Shown piece after piece: positions 33,899 through 48,100 of a stretch of 64,000 bases of DNA (positions are counted from its first letter, which is position 1; each line of letters opens with the position of its first letter). Below the pieces are notes generated by a model. That model was given only the letters and a program-made list of their open reading frames with translations. It made no database searches and had not been told where the DNA came from. The stretch is from NCBI RefSeq assembly GCF_020085105.1, contig NC_058063.1:12367651-12431650 (forward strand), written 5' to 3'. Both the position numbers and the translations under genes were made by a program. The DNA comes from Siniperca chuatsi. Its lineage: Eukaryota; Chordata; Actinopteri; Centrarchiformes; Sinipercidae.

Positions 33899-36206
33899 AA
33901 TTTATAATAGGTTATCAGTGGGTTTTCTCATAGATTCGCTTGCTGCACTGGGAAAAAATAGACCAGTCCACTCCCTCACCCCACCCTCCAAGAGGAAGCC
34001 AAGACAAAGAAAATGTACATTTCCAATGTGGCTTATCAACTAACAACTTGATTAATTAATATAAACTATAAAATAAGTGCAACCGGCTTTAATAAAAGCT
34101 TAGGGAGATTACTGAAAACTCAGACTCCCAAATAGCATTGCGGTAAGAAACATCCAATCACAGGCTAATGTTATGTCACGTGCACCGCTGATGCCCCGAA
34201 GGTAAAGATTATAGGCTACACTATGAGAAAATACATTCAGCTGTAAATAACATTTTCCCACTCAAACAAAATTTACACAGCAAGCAGACATAATACATAT
34301 TCAGAGGCAGGATGAAATATAGACGTCTGGGGGGATATCACAGCCAAGAAATAAGGCAAATACAACATTGTGTGTGTTTGTGTGTGTATACATAAAAAAA
34401 GTGACCGGGAGCTTTTAATTAGGCTACCTCTGCAGATATGTGATGCTTGTTTTCTGATCTACTCCTGTTTGCCCTGTTAAAATTTTATTAGGCTACTGCA
34501 TGGGTCCAGTGTGTATGATTTAAGGTGATCTATTGGCATACTATGGCAGAAATGGACTAGTATTCATAAATATGTTTTCATTAGTGTATAATCACCTGAA
34601 AATAAGAATTGTGCTTTAGTTACCTTAGAATGAGTCTTTTATATCTACAGAGGGAACGAGTCCGCCATGTTGCACCGCCATGTTTTATACAGTAGCCCAG
34701 AATGGACAAACCAAACACTGGCTTTAGAGAGGCCCTTTCGCGTTTGGCATTTTTCGCAAGTTTCGCAGCCACCATAGACTCTCCTACACGCTTGGAAGAA
34801 AGGCTTTCAAACGTTGTGATAGAGTCTATTTTTACAGTCAGTGATTTTAACCCAAACCATGGTCTTATTCTAAACCTAACCAAGTAGGGGTTTTATTGCC
34901 TAAACCTAATCAACTGAAAATAATAATAATTAAAGGAAAAATAACTAAAAATAATAAATCAACATTGACTTTTGGTTTCACACTGGACATAAATCCCATT
35001 CTCCTAGGTGAAAGTCCTGAGTTGGACCCATTCATCCACCACAACCTACTCCCAATATGGACTTTGTTGCTCTTTATACTATATACTATATATATACATA
35101 CTAAGTATATACATACTAAGTATATACATATATATACCCACCGTATATACAGTGTGTGTGTGTGAAAAATAGAAAGATTAAAGTGAAAAATAAAACAAAA
35201 CACACAGAAGGCTCCAATATCGATAAAACATGTAATCTAGAAACTATTTGTGTACTGCAAAGCCTTATCACATTTCTGACCATACACATGCCCATATCAG
35301 ACTCCACTCACGGTATTAATCCATCCAATAACCATACATTGCTTTCACATTGCTTTGTTTGTTTGTTTTTCTTTGTATGTGAGTTTTGTATTACACTAAT
35401 CCCTAATTATGCTTTTATCAATGTTTCCAGACCAGTCAGAAAAAAGCAGCAGAAGAAGCAAAAAACAACAACCTCTTAGCCCTACTACATGAGAGAAAAA
35501 TAAGGAAGACACAGTCTCCACTCTGCCCAACAGAGCAGCAGTTGAGGCTGAAAATAAGCTGAACATAAAGTTGCAGCAAAATCTGCTGCAGACATTGAAC
35601 TCCATATCGTTAAGTGCAGTGGTGAGGACAGATTTTTCCCTCATTCTCCCTGACCTCTGATAATGCCATTTAAACAAAAATGGAATTTGTCATGGTTAAT
35701 TTCTGACAGACTGATAATCGCAAATTTCTTAAGCACATACAATTCTGCTTCTTTCTGCCACCACTTCCTTTATTTTTGTAATTTAGTCACACATTCTCTA
35801 TGTTCTAATGCTTAGTCCTTGCCCTCTAATGTCTAATTGTCCTCTAGTTTCACAGCTAATGATCAATGATCTATTTTGTACAAACTTTACCCCATAACAT
35901 GATTTCATAGGCTTGACTACTTTCCTATACCGCGCAGTGCACTGAAATGTACAGATGGGTGAAGAATTAAAGGAAAAAGCAACACGAAGTGGCTTAGTAT
36001 GGACTCAGGCTACCACGAGCCACCAGAACAGCTTCAGTGCTCCTTGCCAAGTCTGTGGAACTCTGCTGGAGGGATGATGATATTCTCTCATTTATAAACA
36101 ACCTTTATTTAATCAGGTAATCTCATTGAGATCAAGAGAGACCTGAGTACAGCAGATAGAAAGAAAAACAAACATAAGGACATATAGCATCAGAGACAGT
36201 CACATA

Positions 36207-36254
36207 CTGAAGTAAAGCTATCCATCCATTGAGAAATTCTGTAAATCAGACTTG
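36207..36254. other. Junction filler between blocks A and B, unit 2
   Basis: About 50 bases (ctgaagtaaagctatcc and following) with no counterpart at the same place in unit 1; they replace the 2.57 kb unit-1-only segment. Confidence 0.6.
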
Positions 36255-37118
36255 AGGCAGAGCAGCCAGAGGACATCGGAGGAAAAAACAGAAAATAATT
36301 TAATCCTAAAATGATTTGATGTTGCAAATGCAGCTGCTGTGATGCAAGAAACATTTCAGACTCGATCTGATAAAGCATCATCCAGTTTCACCAAAATCAG
36401 TGAATAGTTATAACGTATTTTTGTACAGTGATCCTTCTTGCCACAAACGGACTACACACATGAGCAAAGCAGCAGATGTTCAAGCAAGTGACATCCTGAC
36501 TGAAGACCTGCCTTGATGAGAGCACTGACAGATTACATTTACATGTCACCACGCACTTTTGGGGCCAACATGAAAATGTAAAGACTGATCATTGCATATT
36601 GCCCACTATACAGCCGTTTACAACTTTGAAAATTTAAAAATCTTTTTCATTAGTTGTAGAACACCCATACAAGTATAGGAAAATTAAAATTGGATTATTG
36701 CATTTTCACTCAAACAAGTGTAAAATGATATTGTGGAATTACATTTTCAAGTTTACATCATTTGAATATAGTCCCATACAGTCCAGCCCTGTATGTGAAT
36801 ATATTTTATGTAGACCTACTGTAAGGTCATATTTCAAATTTGCTGCATCTCTTCTGTGGTTATATTTGAGTCACATGATTGCTTTATGTCTTGATTTTGA
36901 AAACCTGCAATACAATGACCTTCAAGTGAGGGAGGAGCAAACCCACATTATATAAAAATCTTTTGAGCTGCATCATTGCATCTTCAGCTTTTTTTCCCCC
37001 CGTCCAGCAGAATTGATATATAGTTTTAAAAGTACAAGACAAAACTAATCTGCTATGATTTAATTCGCAAGTCAAAAGGATCAACAATGGTTGACAGGTG
37101 ATCTCTAGGAGGTGCAAT

Positions 37119-37950
37119 GCAAGGTCGTAATGTACGACATTTCGAACCCACAGATGCAGAACACACTAGAAGTCTTTTGGCAACCAATTCACTATTTGAA
37201 TGTAAGCAGGATTAGTGGGAAGGGGTGTAGTTCTTCGGAGAAAAGCCTTTGGCATCGCACTCGTTAACTCAGGGAAAGTAGCGATGGTTCCGGAGTCGAG
37301 ACTGAAGCAGCGGTCACCCATCTGACTCGGGTTAGATGCCGAGTGGATCTGAACAGGCAGACTGGTCCGTGAGGTGAGGAGCAGGTGGTGCAGTGTAGAC
37401 CTGGGCTGGCCGCGAGGTGGAGGTGGCAGTGAGGTGTTGAGACTGACCGTCAGTGGAACCAAGAGCATGGAGCAGGTCAGATCCAAAGTGTCTGGCTTCG
37501 TGGTGGAGTTGTTGGAGACAGGCAAGGTGGAGGCTGGAGAGGCAGGTAGACAGGCTGACAGGAATCCAGACAGAGACAGAAAACTGATCACCGGCACAGG
37601 ATAATCCTGAGGCAGAGCAAAACAGGATCAACAAACGAGGTAGCAAAACACACTAGCGAATAGTACTTAACTTGTGACTTTTAGGAGCTTTGGCATAGTG
37701 GTCATGTACAAGGACAATCTGGCATTGATGTTGTGGGAGAGCCTGGTATTTGAGCTGTGGAGACTGATGGTAGATTGGAGACAGGTGTGCCGGTGATCAG
37801 CAATAGGCGGGAACCTATGGAGCCAGACCAGAAGGCATACATACACACACACACACACATCAAGAGACTAGTCGGGGACATACAAGACACACCACGGAAG
37901 GACAGTACAACACAGAACACAGGGCTGGGGAGGATAGGGTGGCTGACTAC
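37119..37950. mobile_element. 0.83 kb insertion found only in unit 2, class unknown
   Basis: Unit 1 reads straight across this position (ggtgcaatac to cacagggatag near 12,918). The insert is GC-richer than its surroundings, holds a six-base inverted repeat at its left end (gtcgtaatgtacgac, 37,124-37,138), a CA run near 37,843 and open but unrecognised frames on the minus strand (37,166-37,646). The composition and the words gacaggtgtgccggtgatc suggest a non-autonomous fish element, but no terminal repeats or target duplication are clear. Confidence 0.45.
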
Positions 37951-38841
37951 CACACACAGGGATAGACCATGTAGGCAAAGACGTAACTGAAACTAAAAGC
38001 TATGCATCCTGACAATAAAAACTTAAAAATAGAACAACAGGATTGTCACTGCATATTTATTATGCTGCTAGCTACAGTAGCTAGGAAGCTCACTGACTCA
38101 TAATGGGTAAGTGTCAAATGACTTTAATAGACTTGAATAAATTCATAATTTTTATTCAGCTTATCCAGGTCCATGTTGCAATTATTTAATAATAATAATA
38201 ATAAACTTAATAATTGATTTCATTATATCATTAAGAATTATTCTTATATACTGCTGGGAAGTACTAAAAAATGTGATAAAAAAAAAAAACCTTTAAAAAT
38301 TCTGTATTTTCCACTGACATTGAGGTTGGAAACAAAATACAGGTAGACATTCACCATTTATTAAATATACTGATTTCAAACTGAATCATATTGATGTCAT
38401 GGATTTGCACTTACTCAGAGGAATATGAGGACATTAAACTGATATGCTTTTCTTTTGCTGTACCCATATAAAGAGCATTGTAGTGTACTTTTTTCTAATG
38501 TAGAATATTCTTACAATATGTTTGAATATGCAATTCTGTAATCACATTTTGTTTTCGTTTTCTTGCATTTCTTCCTGCTCTATTACCACCTCACTAGAAC
38601 TCTCTATTGTCCTAACCTGTCAACTTGTGGAACTTGTTTCAACTATTCCGATAGGTGGAATGCACCAGCAACATGTCTCACAGGACAAAAGAAGGGAGTA
38701 TGCCATAGTACTGAGCCAAGACAATGACAGATCAGAAATCCTGTGTTTAGTGATTTGGTTTTGTTCATCACTAAGGTGTCACAGCATTTCTGAAAAATGT
38801 ATCACATACACGTCACATCATTAGCCTTTGTTCTGTTCCGA

Positions 38842-38850
38842 TATATAAAG
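38842..38850 (+). promoter_or_regulatory. TATA box of gene copy 2
   Basis: tatataaag in the same context as in copy 1 (ttctgttccgatatataaag). Precedes the predicted non-coding exon ending at the donor g/gtaagt (39,003). Confidence 0.65.
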
Positions 38851-38874
38851 GCCTTAATAGATGTAGACTGTCAC

Positions 38875-39002
38875 ATAAGTTGAAAGATTTACAATATCAC
38901 ATATGAGAACTGGACAAAATTAAAAGACATTGAAATAGTTTTAAACAAACGTCTAAAGCAGATAGAAGGGGGGAATTTATAATATACATCCTTTCATTTT
39001 GG
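38875..39002 (+). other. Predicted non-coding exon 1 of gene copy 2
   Basis: Matches the leader exon of copy 1 with about 35 extra bases (around 38,880-38,960). The donor ttttgg/gtaagt is kept. The acceptor to which it should be spliced has changed from AG to AA in this copy (40,451-40,452), so its joining partner is uncertain. Confidence 0.5.
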
Positions 39003-39710
39003 GTAAGTACATTTTTAGTCTATATGTATGCTTTTGTACATTATACGTGTGTGTATACTTGTGTATCTGTTTAATAGTTGTGTGTTTAGTTATTTATTGT
39101 ACCAATAAATTCTATTAATAACCTCTGTCCTAATTTTAGGAAACATTCATGCATTTCTATTTCATTATGAATTGTGTCATTATCACATATTTAAAGTGAT
39201 AAGTGATTGTCACATAAAGTTAGTAACATTTAGTTAGTAACAGTTTCTTTTGCTGAAGAATTTAAAACACAGTTTAATTTTGTCCCCATCTTTTTCAACC
39301 TCTCTTTTCGCAGCATGTTGAAAATGCACTGTTTTCAATGCAAACAGACTAGCATCCTATTATTAAATTCAGATAAATAAATAAAAAAAGTATAACATTT
39401 TAGAAAAAATAAGCATGTGATAAAGTATTGGTTCTTATAAGATTCTCTATGAAAATCAGTTAACAAGCGGTTTCCTCACTCAGTACACCTGCCTGTTCAA
39501 GTACTCTGCTTGTTGAGGTAGTGCATGTAGACATGTATATTCCATCAGCTCTGACCTGGATAAGAGCTAATGGACAAATGGAGTGTAAAGAAAATAGAAA
39601 CTTAATACATGAATATGGGAAGCAAACATATTTCTCAGTGAGATGTGAAGACACAGGTGGAATTTGTCAGGCAGGGATTTACTTTTAGCAATAAATTCTG
39701 ACACCTGACA

Positions 39711-39933
39711 TATTTGTTTTTTTGGTTTGCATTTGCTTTAGGAGACTGAAATTAGGTCTTAAGAGGGAAAGTGGCCTTTTCCCACAAAAAAAATACTCTT
39801 TTACTCTCCCCAAGTCATTGGGGAGAGTAAAAGAAATCTAATAATCTTCCAAAAGTTGTAAGGATTCTTTTGAAATAGAGTTGTTGCATGTAGGTTTTAT
39901 AAGTCCATAGGACATACAATTTTTCTTAATTAT
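39711..39933. repeat. 0.22 kb unit-2-only segment with a perfect hairpin
   Basis: Absent at the corresponding place in unit 1 (14,779), flanked by the word cat on both sides, so it could be an insertion with a 3-base duplication or a segment lost from unit 1 between short repeats. It contains a perfect 16-base inverted repeat, cttttactctccccaa at 39,798-39,813 and its complement at 39,818-39,833, with a 4-base loop. It lies in intron 1 of gene copy 2. Confidence 0.6.
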
Positions 39934-40469
39934 CATCAACTTCAGTGTTTTTATTACAATTACTGTATTTTGCCAGAACACCACATTAAATAAGGTGTTG
40001 TAAATTATAATAACATAGATTAGTTTCAAAGGAGTGAAAGTTGCATTTTATCACAGTCATTTCACAGAATAAAATATACAGTATATGGTTCAGGATACAG
40101 ATTATTATGGAGGGGGAAAAATACTGTTTTATAAGCGTTATTTGCATCACACCCTTTGCCTCTGGATGTTTTTTTGTACATTGAGTTATAAAGGCTACTA
40201 GTACTCCTGTAATGAATTGAATCTTTTGCAGATTGAATACTGTATACTCATAGGAATTAAGTTCAGGTAAAATTTTGATTGTTGTACATATTGTTTCATC
40301 TATTAAAGATTTTTTAATACATTATATTCTCTCAAGGATTTCAACATTAACAACATTGAGAAAGTAATGACTATAGTAGCCAGTAACTGTAGTGAGAAAT
40401 GTTTACACATGCTGCTTCTGTGAGTAAGTCTCTGTATTGTTTGATTTTATAAATTCAAAGGCAAACAAG

Positions 40470-40512
40470 ATGGGTGTTGGACGAAACATATCAATTTTCC
40501 TGATTCTGATAG
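40470..40512 (+). CDS. Signal-peptide exon of gene copy 2
   Basis: ATG at 40,470 opens the same 14 residues as copy 1 (M-G-V-G-R-N-I-S-I-F-L-I-L-I) and ends in phase 1 at donor g/gtaagc (40,513). The only nearby difference is silent. Completed by the next exon as V-A-M-D-S-A-T-R-Q. Confidence 0.75.
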
Positions 40513-40779
40513 GTAAGCTAAGTGATGTTAAACCGGATGAGTGACTTGAGTGACTTGATACAACCTGATATCGTACTGTTAAGCAAATGTAATGTACCCT
40601 TAGCACTACTGTAGAACAGTAATAAAAAGTTTTAAAACTCATTTAAAGTATAACATTGTGTATTGTAGCAGATGTATAATATTACAAAAGGGTATTCTTA
40701 CTAGGCCATCAAATAGGAAGTGAAAAATCATTTAAAAAAATTAGATTTAAATGTTCCACTTCTTGTTCGATGACAATAG
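40513..40779 (+). other. Intron 2 of gene copy 2
   Basis: 267 bases between gtaagc and the acceptor tgacaatag (AG 40,778-40,779). No other feature. Confidence 0.7.
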
Positions 40780-42040
40780 TTGCTATGGATTCGGCAACGA
40801 GACAAGCAGCTGCAAACGCAACTCCCATGTCCGGACTGATGACGACAACTACTAAGGCAACAACAACAACTGCGGCAACAACAACGAAAGCAGTAACAAC
40901 TACGCCTGCTAAAACAACGACAACTGCTCCGGCAGGGACAACAACTACACGTGCTCCAACAACAACGACTGTAGCAACAACTACACCTGCTACAACAACA
41001 ACAACTGGGGACACAACTACAACTGCGGCAACAATGACAACTGCTCCAACAACAACAACTACGGCAACAACTACTCTTGCTCAAACAACGACAACAGCAG
41101 TAACAACATCATCTGCTCCAACAACAACTACACCTGCTACAACAACAACGACTGGAGCAACAACTACCCCTTCTCCAACAACAACAACTGCTCAAACAAC
41201 AACAAATGCGGCAAGAACTACAACTGCTCCAACAACAACGACTGCCGCAACTACAACGACAGCTCCAACAACAAAGACTGCAGCAACCACTACACCTGCT
41301 ACGACAACAAAAACTACAGAAACAAGTACACCTGCTCCAACAACAACAAGTCTGGCAACAACAACGACAGCAGCAACAGCTACGTCTGCTCTGACAAAGA
41401 CAACGATAGGAACAACAATTACACCTGCTACAACAACAGCAACGGCATCAACAACTACACCTGCTCCGACAACAACGAAAGCAGCAACAACTACACCTGC
41501 TCCAACAACAACAGCAGCAACAACAACTACTTCTGCTCTGACAACGACAGCAACAAAAACACCTGCTCCAACAACCACGACTGCGGCAACAACAACACCT
41601 GCTCCAACAACAACAGCAGCAACAACAACTACACCTGCTCCAACAACAACAAGTGCAGCAACAACTACACCTGCTCCGACAACAACGACAGCAGCAACTG
41701 CAGCAACAACAACAACTGCTCAAACAACAACAACAACAGCAGCAACAACAACTACTTCTGCTCTAACAACAACAACTACAGTAGCAACAACTGCACCTAC
41801 TCCATCAACGACATCAACAACACCTGCTGGAACAACGACAACTGCAGCAACGACAACTATAGCCACAACGAAACCTGCTCCAACAACAACTACAGCAGCA
41901 ACCACTACAACTGCTCCAACAACAACAAATACAGCAACAACTACTTCTGCTCTGACAACGACAACGACATCAACAACAACTACACCTGCTCCAACAACAA
42001 TAACTGCATCAACAACGATACCTGGTCCGACAACAACAGC
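40780..42040 (+). CDS. Start of the giant mucin exon of copy 2 (clean part)
   Basis: About 1.26 kb open without a break, coding A-M-D-S-A-T-R-Q-A-A-A-N-A-T-P-M-S-G-L-M and then a Thr/Ala/Pro array. The array here is less uniform than in copy 1, with many T-T-K-A, P-A-K-T, T-A-P-A-G and T-M-T-T-A-P variants, and after the first ten residues it does not align with the start of copy 1. From about 41,450 it uses the same sub-types as copy 1. At about 42,045 the reading frame is lost. Confidence 0.75.
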
Positions 42041-44171
42041 AGCAAACAACACCCTGCTCCGCAACAACAACAACTACACCTGCTCTCAACAACAACAACA
42101 GCAACAACAACACACCTGCTCTGCTAACAACTGAAGCAACAACTACACCTTCTCCAACAACAACAACAACAACAGCAACAACAACTACACCTGCTCCAAC
42201 AACAACAACAACTGCAACAACAACACACACCTGCTCCAACAACAAGTATGTCAACAACGACAACTACAGCAACAACTACACCTCCTCCAACAACAACAAC
42301 AACTACACCTGCTCCTACAACGACAGCAGCAACAACTACACCTGCTCTGACAACAACAACTACACCTGCTCCAACAACAACAACAGCAGCAACACCTGCT
42401 CCAACAACAACAACTGCTGCAACAACGACACCTGCTCCAACAACAACAACAACTGCAGCAACAACAACACACTGCTCCAACAACAACAACTGCATCAACA
42501 ACAACAACACCTGCTCCAACAACAACTACAGCAACAACAACACACTGCTCCAACAACAACTGCACTGCGCTCAACAACAACAACAACAGCAGCAACAACT
42601 ACACCTACTCCGACAACAACAGCAGCAACAACTACACCTGCTCCGACAACAACAACAGCAACAACAACAACAACACCTGCTCCAACAACAACAACACAAC
42701 AACAACAACAACAACAGCAACAACAAACAACTACACCTGCTCCAACAACGACAGCAGCAACAACTACACCTGCTCCGACAACGACAACTGCGGCAGCAAC
42801 AACTACACCTGCTCCGACAACGACGTCAACAACAACACCTGCACCAACAACAACGAGAGCAACAACAACAACACCTGCTCCAACAACGACAACAGCAACA
42901 ACAACACACCTGCTCCAACAACAACACCTACTCAACAACAACACCTGCTCCAACAACAACACCTGCTCAACAACAACTGCTCCTGCTCCAACAACAACAG
43001 CAACTACAGCAACAACAACACCTGCTCCAACAACAACACAGCAACAACAACACCTGCTCCAACAACAACACAGCAGCAACAACAACACCTGCTCCGACAA
43101 CGACAACTGGATCAACGACAACACCTGCTCCAATAACAACAACAACCAACTGCTCAACAACGACACAACAACGCTCTGCTCACAACGACAACTGCAGCAA
43201 CAACAACACCACCTGCTCCAACAACGACAACTGCTGCAACAACAACACCTGCCTGCTCAACAACAACGACTGCTGCAGCAACAACTACACCTGCTCCAAC
43301 AACGACAACAACAGCAGCAACAACAACACCTGCTCCAACAACAACAGCAGCAACAACAACAACACCTGCTCCAACAACAACAACAGCAACAACAACTACA
43401 CCTGCTCCAACAACGACAACTGCATCAACAACAACACCTGCTCAACAACAACAACAGCAGCAACAACTACACCTGCTGCACACACAACAACAGACAACAC
43501 ACCTGCTCCGACAACAACAACAACACAACAACACCAACAACTCCAACAACAACTACACCTGCTCCAACAACAACAGCAACAACAACTACACCTGCGCCGA
43601 CAACAACAGCAGAAACAACAACTACACCTGCTCCAACATCAACGACAGCAGCAACAACTACACCTGCTCCGACAACAACAACAACAGCAGCAACAACTAC
43701 ACCTGCTCCGACAACGACAACTGCATCAACAACAACACCTGCTCCGACAACAACAGCAGCAACAACAACACCTGCTCCAAACGACAACTGCTCAACAACT
43801 ACACTGCTCCGACACCTGCTCCACAACAACACCTGCAAACAACAACAACAACACCTACTCCAACAACAACAGCTAGTGCAACTACACCTGCTCCAACAAC
43901 AACAGCAACAACAACACTACACCTGCTCCAACAACAACAACAAACAACAACTACCAACAACAACAACAACAACAACACCTGCTCCAACAACAACAACTGC
44001 AACAACAACAACACCTGCTCCAACAACACACAGCAACAACAACAACAACACCACTGCTCCAACAACAACAATTACAGCAACAACAACACCTGCTCCAACA
44101 ACAACAACAGCAAACAACAACTACACCTGCTCCAACAACAACAACACAACAACAACAACAACAACTGCTCC

Positions 44172-44215
<44 letters not shown>

Positions 44216-45146
44216 ACTCAACAACAACTACACCTGCTCCAACAACAACAGCAACAACAACTACACCTGCTCCAACAACGACAACCGCTGCAACAACAAC
44301 ACCTAATCCAACAACGACTGCGCAACAACTACACCTGCTCCAACAACTACACCTGCTGGCAACAACAACACCTGCTCCAACAACAACAACAACAGCAACA
44401 ACAACTACACCTGCTCCAACAACTAACAACTGCAACAACAACAACAACAACAACACCTGCTCCAACAACAACAACAGCAACAACAACAACTACACCTGCT
44501 CCAACAACAACAAACACGCATCAACAACAACACCTGCTCCAACAACAACACCTGCTCCAATAACAACAACTACACCTTCTCCGACATCAACAGCATCAAC
44601 AACTACACCTGCTCCGACAACAACAACAACAGCAACAACTACACCTGCTCCAACAACAACAAATGCAAAACGACAACTACCCGACAACACAACAACACCT
44701 GCACCAACTCTCGACAACAACAACAACAACAACAACACCTGCTGCAACAACAACAACACCAGCTCCAAACAACAACACCTGCTCCAACAACAACAACAAC
44801 AGCAACAACAACACCTGCTCCAACAACGACAGCAACAACAACAACACCTGCTCCAACAACAACGACAACTGCAACAACTAACACCTGCTCCTGCTCCAAC
44901 AACAACAACTGCAGCAACAACAACACCTGCTCAACAACAACGACTGCTGCAACAACAACTACACCTTCTTCGACAACAACAACAGCAGAAACAACAGCAC
45001 CTGCTCCAACATCAACGAGAGCATCAACAACTACACCTGCTCCGACAACAACAGCAGCAACAACACCACCTGCTCCAACATCAACGAGAGCAACAACAAC
45101 TACACCTGCTCCGACAACAACATCAGCAGCAACAACTACACCTACT

Positions 45147-45177
<31 letters not shown>

Positions 45178-48100
45178 ACCACCTGCTCCAACATCAACGA
45201 GAGCAACAACAACTACACCTGCTCCGTCAACGACAACTGGATCAACAACAACACCTGCTCCAATAACAACAACTACACCTACTCCGTGGCAACAACTACA
45301 CCTGCTCCAACAACAACAACGCGTCAACAACAACAACTGCACCTGCTCCAAACAACAACAGCAGCAACAACAACACCTGCTCCAACAACAACGAGAGCAA
45401 CAACAACTACACCTGCTCCAACAACGACAACAGCAGCAACAACAACTACCTGCTCCAACAACAACAACAACAGCAACAACAACTACACCTGCTCCAACAA
45501 CAACAGCAACAACAACAACACCAACAGCAATCAACAACACCTGCCTGACCAACAACAACAACAACAACACACCTGCTCAACAACGACACCTGCTCAACAA
45601 CAACACCTGCAACAACAACAGCAACAACAACAACACCTGCTCAACAACAACAGCAGCAACAAACAACAACACCTGCTCCAACAACAACAACACTGCAGCA
45701 ACAACAACACCTGCTCCAACAACAACAACAGCAACAACAACTACACCTGCTCCAAACAACAACAGCAACAACAACACCTGCTCACACAACAACAGCAACA
45801 ACAACAACACCTGCTCTCAACAACAACAACACACAACAACTCACCTGCTCAACAAATCAACAACAGCAGCAACAACAACTACACCTGCTCCAACATCAAC
45901 GAGAGCAACAACAACTACACCTGCTCCAACAACAACAGAACAGCAACAACAACACAACTACACCTGCAACAACAACAACAACAACAACTGCTCCAACAAC
46001 AACAACAACTCCAACAACTAACAACTAAACAGCAACAACAACAACACCTGCTCCAACAACAACAACAGCAACAACAACACCAACAACAACAACAACAACA
46101 ACAACAACAACTACACCTGCTCCAACAACAACAACAGCAGCAACAACTACACACCTGCTCCAACAACAACAACTGCAGCAACAACTACACCTGCTCCAAC
46201 AACAACGACAACAGCAACAACAACTACACCTGCTCCAACAACAACACAACAACAACAACAAACAACAACACCTGCTCCGAACAACAACACAACAACAACA
46301 ACAACAACTACACCTGCTCCGACAACAACAGCAGCAACAACAACTACACCTGCTCCAACAACAACAACAACAACAACTACACCTGCTCCGACAACGACAA
46401 CTGCCTCAACAACAACACCTGCTCCAACAACAACAACTACACCTGCTCCGACAAAGACAACTGCATCAACAACAACACCTGCTCCAACATCAACGAGAGC
46501 AACAACAACTACACCTGCTCCGACAACGACAACACAGCAACAACAACTACACCTGCTCCAAACAACACACAACAACAACAACAACACCTGCAACAACAAC
46601 AACACCTGCTCCAACAACAACACCAGCAACAACAACAACACCTGCTCCAACAACAACAACTGCAACAACAACTACACCTGCTCCTGCAACAACAACAACA
46701 GCAGCAACAACAACACCTGCTCCAACAACAACAACTAACACCTGCTCAACAACAACACTACACCTGCTCCAACAACAACAACAGCAACAACAACTACACT
46801 GCTGCTCCAACAACACAACAACAACAACAACAACACCTGCTCAACAACAACAACACCAGCTCAACAACTACACCTGCAACAACAACAACAACAACAGCAA
46901 CAACAAACACAACTGCACCTGCAACAACAACAACAACAACAACAACAACTGCTCCTGCACCGACAACAACAACAGCAACAACAACAACACCTGCTCCAAC
47001 AACAACAACTGCTCCAGCAACAACAACAACACAACTACACCTGCTCCAACAACAACAACAGCAACAACAACTACACCTGCTCCAACAACAACAACAACAA
47101 CACTGCCTGCTCAACAACAACAACAGCAACAACAACACCTGCTCCAACAACAACAACTGCAGCAACAACAACAACTACACCTGCTCCAACAACAACAACT
47201 GCCTAACAACTACACCTGCTCCGACAACAACAACAGCAGCAACAACTACACCTTCTTCGACAACAACAACAGCAGCAACAACACCACCTGCTCCAACAAC
47301 AACGAGAGCAGCAACAACAACAACACCTGCCTCCAACACACAACAGCAACAACAACTACACCTGCTCAACAACAACGACAGCAGCAACAACAACAACAAC
47401 ACCTGCTCCAACAACAACAACAGCAACAACAACACCTGCTCTCACAACAACAACTGCAACAAACAACAACCAACAACACAACTGCAGCAACAACAACAAC
47501 TGCTCCAACAACAACAACAACAACAACAACAACAACTACACCTGCTCCAACAACGACAACTGCAGCAACAACAACAACACCTGCTCCAAACAAAAACAAC
47601 AACAACACAGCAACAACAACACCTGCTCCGACAACAACGTCAACAACAACACCTGCACCAACAACAACGAGAGCAACAACAACAACACCTGCTCCAACAA
47701 CGACAACCGAGTCAACGACAACACTTGCTCCAACAACAACAAAATCAGCAACAACTACTCCTGCTCCGACAACGACAGCAGCAACAACAACACCTGCTCC
47801 AACAACGAGAGCAACAACAACTACACACCTGCTCCAACAACAACAACAACAACAACAACAACACCTGCTCCAACAACAACAACAACTGCAGCAACAACAA
47901 CACCTGCTCCAAACAACAACAGCAGCAACAACACCACCTGCTCCAACATCAACGAGAGCAACAACAACAGCACCTGCTCCAACAACAACAGCAGCACCAA
48001 CAACAACACCAACTGCAACAACACACCAACAACAACAACTAAACAACAACACCTGCTCCAACAACAACAGCAACAGCAACAACAACACCTGCTCCGACAA

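Larger units (their letters stand above)
31499..36206. repeat. Duplicated block A, unit 2
   Basis: Near-identical copy of 4,939-9,655 (see there). It begins inside the transposase so that only the N-terminal part of that gene is present, and it ends within a dispersed repeat. The dispersed repeats at 32,753-32,980, 32,985-33,120, 34,649-34,919 and 35,952-36,206 correspond one to one with those of unit 1. No host gene is recognised in this stretch. Confidence 0.9.
36255..40808. repeat. Duplicated block B, unit 2 (gene-proximal)
   Basis: Co-linear with 12,226-15,720 at lower identity than block A, and carries the promoter and first exons of gene copy 2. Unit-2-only pieces are at 37,119-37,950 and 39,711-39,933; a patch at about 36,410-36,650 is also unlike unit 1. 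Confidence 0.85.

Noticed and set aside
37166-37646. Minus-strand frames of 104 and 143 codons in the unit-2-only insertion
   Set aside because: Low-complexity Ser/Leu/Pro-rich chains with no recognisable domain, absent from unit 1; most likely part of a non-coding element.
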